Below are positions 43,705-47,178 of a stretch of 47,178 nucleotides of DNA, one piece after another. The notes beneath the pieces were generated by a model, which saw only the letters and a list, made by a program, of their open reading frames with translations, searched no databases and had not been told where the DNA came from. This DNA comes from SHYR01 sp034406555 (GTDB lineage: Bacteria > Chloroflexota > Dehalococcoidia > UBA2979): assembly GCA_034406555.1 (NCBI GenBank), contig DASCRM010000039.1, positions 1 to 47,178 of the forward strand, written 5' to 3'. The first letter of the stretch is position 1. Each line of letters opens with the position of its first letter. A program made the position numbers and the translations under genes.

Positions 43705-44544
43705 ATGACCCACCCCTTGATCGACCTCGACCGCATCGAGGTGCCGCCCGATATCTACATCGCGGAGGTGGGCAAGGTCTTTGCGCGCTTCGATGAGCAC
43801 ACGCAGGATTCCGACAATCGCTCCTACAGCGTCGCGATCGGGGACGAGCGCTACGTCGTGAAGACCGCCGGGCCGCCCGATGACACCCGCTGGTACCTCG
43901 ACCACACCGGGAGGGTGGCGCTGCTCCGGAACGCCGTTGAGCCGGCCGCCAGTTGCGAACACGCTGCGCTGCCCCGACTGCACAACGTGATCGAGACGCC
44001 GCATGGCCCCGCGCTGGTCTACGAGTGGCTCGCGGGCGATCTCCTCGGTGTGCGGGCGGCGCAGCGCGACGAACCCGCGTCCCCGTTCCAGCGCTTCCGC
44101 GCGTTACCCGTCGAGGCGGTCGTCGACGCGCTCGATGTGGTCTACGACCTGCATCGCGAGCTAGCCGGGCTGGGCTGGGTTTCGGGCGACCTCTACGACA
44201 GCACGCTGATCTACGACTTCGACCGGCGAGTGGTGCGGGTCATGGACCTCGACAGCTACCACCGCGGGCCCGTGACGAACGCGATGGGCCGCATGTTCGG
44301 CTCGCAGCGCTTCATGGCGCCCGAGGAGTTCGAACTGGGTGCGCTGATCGACGAGCAGACGACCGTCTTCACGCTTGGCCGTACGGCCGCCGTCTTGCTC
44401 TCGGACGGCACGCTCGACCGCGCGCCCTTTCGCGGCAGCGACGCCCAGCACGCCGTGGTCGCGCGTGCTGGCGAGGAGGCGCGCGGCGAGCGCCACGCCA
44501 CCGTCGGCGAGTTCGTCGATGCGTGGGAGGCGGCCCGGGCCTGA
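43705..44544 (+). CDS. Protein kinase-like fold protein, atypical
   Basis: 279 residues. YVVKTAG with Lys53 resembles the ATP-site lysine, LVYEWLAGD the hinge, SGDLYDSTLIYDF (about 159-171) the catalytic loop, VMDLDSYHRGP (about 179-189) the DFG region and MAPEEFELG (about 203-211) the APE motif followed by a helix EQTTVFTLGRTAAVLL. Compared with GDLHPxN in related kinases, the Asn position of the catalytic loop is Thr and DFG is DLDS, so activity is uncertain. It could phosphorylate a small molecule or protein. It follows the PPOX gene by 37 bases in the same direction. Confidence 0.75.
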   Translation: MTHPLIDLDRIEVPPDIYIAEVGKVFARFDEHTQDSDNRSYSVAIGDERYVVKTAGPPDDTRWYLDHTGRVALLRNAVEPAASCEHAALPRLHNVIETPHGPALVYEWLAGDLLGVRAAQRDEPASPFQRFRALPVEAVVDALDVVYDLHRELAGLGWVSGDLYDSTLIYDFDRRVVRVMDLDSYHRGPVTNAMGRMFGSQRFMAPEEFELGALIDEQTTVFTLGRTAAVLLSDGTLDRAPFRGSDAQHAVVARAGEEARGERHATVGEFVDAWEAARA

Positions 44545-44551
44545 GGCTCGG

Positions 44552-45370
44552 CTAGCGGCCGGTGAACTCCGGCTCCCGACGGTCGAGGAACGCCGAGACG
44601 CCTTCTCGGAAGTCCTGCATCCCCATCAACACACGCAGTTCGAGCAGCGTGTGGTCAACGGTCGCTTCGTAGGTCTCGTCGTTCCCCAGTCGCATCAGGC
44701 GCTTGGTCGCCTGCACCGCCAGCGGTGCATTGGCAGCGATCTCCTGCGCCCAGCTCATCGCCTCGGTCATCAGCTCGTCATCCGGCACGACCTTGCTGAC
44801 GAGCCCGAGCTCACGGCACTCCTCCGCCTCGACGATGCGAGCGCGGAAGAGAATGTCCGCCGCCACGGACCAGCCGACGAGTCGGGGCAGCAGCCAGCCA
44901 CCGCCACTCTCTGGCAGCAGGTTGCGCTTCGCCGCGACGCCGGCCAGCTTGCCGCTCTCGCCCGCGATGCGGATGTCGCAGAGCAGGGAGAGGTCCATGC
45001 CGTAGCCGGCGGCCGCGCCGTTAAGCGCGCAGATCACCGGCTTGTCCATGCGTTGTAGCACCATCGGCGGGGCGTCGCGCAGGTCGAACAGCTGCGCGGC
45101 GGGGGAGTCCAGCGGGTCGCGATCGTCACTCATCCGCTGGCCCTGGTCCTGGAGGTCGAGGCCCGAGCAGAAGCCACGGCCGGCGCCGGTGATCACCACC
45201 GCCCGGATGTCGGGGTCCTTCTGGCACTCGATCAGCCGCTCGGAGAGGGCGGCCATCATCGGCCCGCTGATCGCGTTCATGCGGTCGGGGCGGTTGAGCG
45301 TGATCACGGCAACGTGGCCGTCGCGCTCGAAGAGCAGTTGGTCGGTTCGGGTTAATGTGGCTGTCGTCAT
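44552..45370 (-). CDS. Enoyl-CoA hydratase/isomerase (crotonase) family protein
   Basis: 272 residues from ATG 45370; TATAGT lies 12 bases upstream. HVAVITLNRPDRMNAISGPM opens the crotonase fold, GAGRGFCSGLDLQDQG provides the first oxyanion strand, and CALNGAAAGYGMDLSLLCDIRIAG the second. The usual first catalytic Glu (CEL in hydratases) is Asp (MDL), while LLPESGGGWLLPRLVG has a Glu near the second catalytic site. So it is a crotonase superfamily acyl-CoA enzyme, but the exact reaction (hydratase, isomerase or other) is open. Convergent with the kinase-like gene. Confidence 0.88.
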   Translation of the reverse strand: MTTATLTRTDQLLFERDGHVAVITLNRPDRMNAISGPMMAALSERLIECQKDPDIRAVVITGAGRGFCSGLDLQDQGQRMSDDRDPLDSPAAQLFDLRDAPPMVLQRMDKPVICALNGAAAGYGMDLSLLCDIRIAGESGKLAGVAAKRNLLPESGGGWLLPRLVGWSVAADILFRARIVEAEECRELGLVSKVVPDDELMTEAMSWAQEIAANAPLAVQATKRLMRLGNDETYEATVDHTLLELRVLMGMQDFREGVSAFLDRREPEFTGR

Positions 45371-45463
45371 GTCACACACTCCACTATACGGAGAGCCTAC
45401 TGCACGCGGGCTGCGTGTGCGCCTCGATTGCCCACCTATGGGGCGCGTGCGAGACTCGGCACG

Positions 45464-47178
45464 ATGCTAAAAACTCACCGTTGCGGCGAACTGCGGGCCG
45501 AAGACAAGGGCCAGGAGGTCACGCTCGCCGGGTGGGTGCACCGCCGGCGTGACCACGGCGGACTGATCTTCTTCGACCTCCGCGACTTCACCGGCATCGT
45601 GCAGGTGGTTGCCAGCGGCGAGCGTGCGCCCGAAGCGTTCGCCACTGCCGAGGGGCTGCGTATGGAGTTCGTCGTGCAGGTCGTCGGCAGCGTCGGTGCT
45701 CGGCCCGCGGGCACGACGAACGACGATTTGCCGACCGGCGCGATCGAGGTCGGCGCGGCGGAGATCGTCGTGCTCAACGCCTCCGAGACGCCGCCGTTCC
45801 CGATCAACCAGGACGTGGCGATCGACGAGGAGATTCGGCTCCGCTACCGCTACCTCGACCTGCGCCGCGAGCACATGGCGAAGAACCTGCGACTGCGCCA
45901 CGACGTGGCGCGGCTGATGCGCGACTACCTGAGCGAGCGCGCGTTCATCGAGGTGGAGACGCCGGTGCTTGGCGCATCGACGCCGGAGGGCGCCCGCGAC
46001 TACCTCGTTCCGAGCCGCGTCCACCCCGGCCACTTCTACGCACTGCCGCAATCGCCGCAGCAGTGGAAGCAGATGCTGGTGATCGGCGGCGTCGAACGCT
46101 ACTTCCAGATCGCACGCTGCTACCGAGATGAAGACATCCGCGCCGACCGTCAGCCGGAGTTCACCCAGCTCGATGTGGAAATGGCCTTCGCGGAGCCGGA
46201 AGACGTGATGCAGTTGATGGAGGGGCTCTACACGAAGCTCGCGACCGACCTCGGGGCGCACTTCGAGACGCCGGTGCCGTTCCCCCGCATGTCCTACGAC
46301 GAGGCGATGGAGCGATACGGCTCCGACAAGCCTGACATTCGCTACGCGCTGGAGATCACCGACCTCTCCTCGGTCGTTGCGAGCTCGGAGTTCCAGGTCT
46401 TCCGCAACGTGATCGCGGAGGGCGGCCGAGTGCGAGGCATCGCCGTGCCAAGCGGGGCGGCGGCATCGCGACGCGAGACCGACCGCCTGACCGAGATCGC
46501 CCGCGACGCCGGTGCGCAGGGCCTCGTCACCTTCGCCCTGCAGGGCGAAGGCCCGCTCGAGAGCCTCACGACCGAGGACGTGCGTTCGCCCGTCGCGCGT
46601 TTCTTCGACGCGCCGACGATCCTCGAGCTCGCGCGTCGCTGCGGTGCCGAGCGTGGCGACATGCTGCTGACCGTAGCTGCCGATGACAACGTGACCTCGG
46701 CGGCGCTCGATGCGCTGCGACGCGATGCGGCGGAGCAGCACGACCTCGCGGATGCAGGCACGCTGAACTTCCTCTGGGTGACCGACTTCCCGATGTTCGA
46801 ATGGGACGCGACGAGCGAGCGCCGGAGCGCGACACACCATATGTTCACCGCGCCCTTCAGCGACGACCTGCCGCTGCTGGAGAGCGACCCGGGCAACGTG
46901 AAGAGCAACGCCTACGACCTGGTCTGCAACGGTTACGAGGTCGGTGGTGGCTCCGTGCGTATCCACAGCGAGGACGTGCAGTTGCAGGTGATGCGCGCGC
47001 TGGGCATTGGCGAGCAGCAGGCGCGCGAGCGCTTCGGCCACATGCTGGACGCCTTCCGCTACGGCGCGCCGCCGCACGGCGGGATCGCGATGGGGCTCGA
47101 CCGCACCGTCGCGATCTTCGCGGGCGACCGCAACATCCGCGATGTGATCGCGTTCCCGAAGACGCAGTCGGCGACCGA
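45464..47178 (+). CDS. aspS: Aspartyl-tRNA synthetase (3' end outside window)
   Basis: Bacterial-type AspRS charging tRNA-Asp. 571 codons are visible; the protein runs off the right edge shortly before its expected end. ATG at 45464 starts MLKTHRCGELRAEDKGQEVTL-type sequence. The N-terminal OB fold (VTLAGWVHRRRDHGGLIFFDLRD) is followed by class II motifs: motif 1 around LMRDYLSERAFIEVETPVL, motif 2 with ARCYRDEDIRADRQPEFTQLDVEM and motif 3 with HGGIAMGLDRTVAIFAG near the edge. The bacterial GAD insertion domain lies between motifs 2 and 3. Whether it charges only tRNA-Asp or also tRNA-Asn is not clear. Confidence 0.97.
   Translation, partial: MLKTHRCGELRAEDKGQEVTLAGWVHRRRDHGGLIFFDLRDFTGIVQVVASGERAPEAFATAEGLRMEFVVQVVGSVGARPAGTTNDDLPTGAIEVGAAEIVVLNASETPPFPINQDVAIDEEIRLRYRYLDLRREHMAKNLRLRHDVARLMRDYLSERAFIEVETPVLGASTPEGARDYLVPSRVHPGHFYALPQSPQQWKQMLVIGGVERYFQIARCYRDEDIRADRQPEFTQLDVEMAFAEPEDVMQLMEGLYTKLATDLGAHFETPVPFPRMSYDEAMERYGSDKPDIRYALEITDLSSVVASSEFQVFRNVIAEGGRVRGIAVPSGAAASRRETDRLTEIARDAGAQGLVTFALQGEGPLESLTTEDVRSPVARFFDAPTILELARRCGAERGDMLLTVAADDNVTSAALDALRRDAAEQHDLADAGTLNFLWVTDFPMFEWDATSERRSATHHMFTAPFSDDLPLLESDPGNVKSNAYDLVCNGYEVGGGSVRIHSEDVQLQVMRALGIGEQQARERFGHMLDAFRYGAPPHGGIAMGLDRTVAIFAGDRNIRDVIAFPKTQSAT

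Noticed and set aside
45467..47077. Long minus-strand open frame (536 codons) opposite aspS
   Set aside because: Antisense shadow of aspS.

Overview
The window is a GC-rich bacterial chromosome segment that reads as ordinary core genome with a more variable right-hand third. The gene set suggests a member of the Chloroflexota, perhaps related to Dehalococcoidia or Thermomicrobia. The reasons are a mraZ-to-ftsZ cluster without murE or murB, a class II (B12-dependent) ribonucleotide reductase beside nrdR, lipoproteins with Ser/Thr/Pro/Ala linkers, and acyl-CoA type genes (a methylmalonyl-CoA epimerase-like VOC protein and a crotonase). The phylum is an inference from gene content, not from a marker tree.

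Layout: (1) 1-9.7 kb, mostly minus strand. It holds rny (cut by the window edge), recA-recX behind a promoter with an SOS box between -35 and -10, a GNAT acetyltransferase, the yggS-proC-yggT block with a frame-shifted lipoprotein gene facing a frame-shifted yggU, and nrdR followed by nrdJ, with a second SOS box before nrdJ. (2) 9.7-10.0 kb is a non-coding spacer with DnaA-box-like sites and a 14-bp inverted repeat. (3) 10.0-25.8 kb is one long minus-strand division and cell wall cluster: mraZ-rsmH-ftsL-ftsI-murF-mraY-murD-ftsW-murG-murC-ddl-ftsQ-ftsA-ftsZ. Most junctions are ATGA-type overlaps. (4) 26.0-34.1 kb, plus strand: mogA/moaB, trmD, rplS, priA, def, yajC-secD-secF. (5) 34.1-37.4 kb, minus strand: a YdcZ-type transporter, selB and a membrane zinc-ribbon protein. 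(6) 37.4-47.2 kb is mixed: a DUF3644 gene truncated by a 301-bp inverted-repeat element, a histone-deacetylase-family enzyme, two VOC proteins, a zinc-ribbon protein, hemW, a DUF3179 lipoprotein, a PPOX-fold protein, a kinase-like protein, a crotonase and aspS (cut by the window edge).

The most interesting observation is the DUF3179 gene (41986-43212). Its reading frame is interrupted once, by TGA at 42490-42492. That TGA sits at the first cysteine of the family's conserved CxxC motif (TF-C-x-x-C-S-S-G), giving UxxC. A hairpin with the geometry of a bacterial SECIS element follows (apical stem 42507-42526, loop starting with G 22 nt after the TGA), and the selenocysteine elongation factor SelB is encoded in the same window. 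I therefore read it as a selenoprotein form of DUF3179 rather than a broken gene.

Other points are an N-terminally extended FtsZ with a second, well-spaced internal start, a small family of GC-rich palindromic repeats (one copy disrupts the DUF3644 gene, a compact one lies beside selB), a SecF with an enlarged cysteine-containing exported domain, a PriA missing one zinc-site cysteine, and apparently leaderless promoters at priA and the deacetylase gene.
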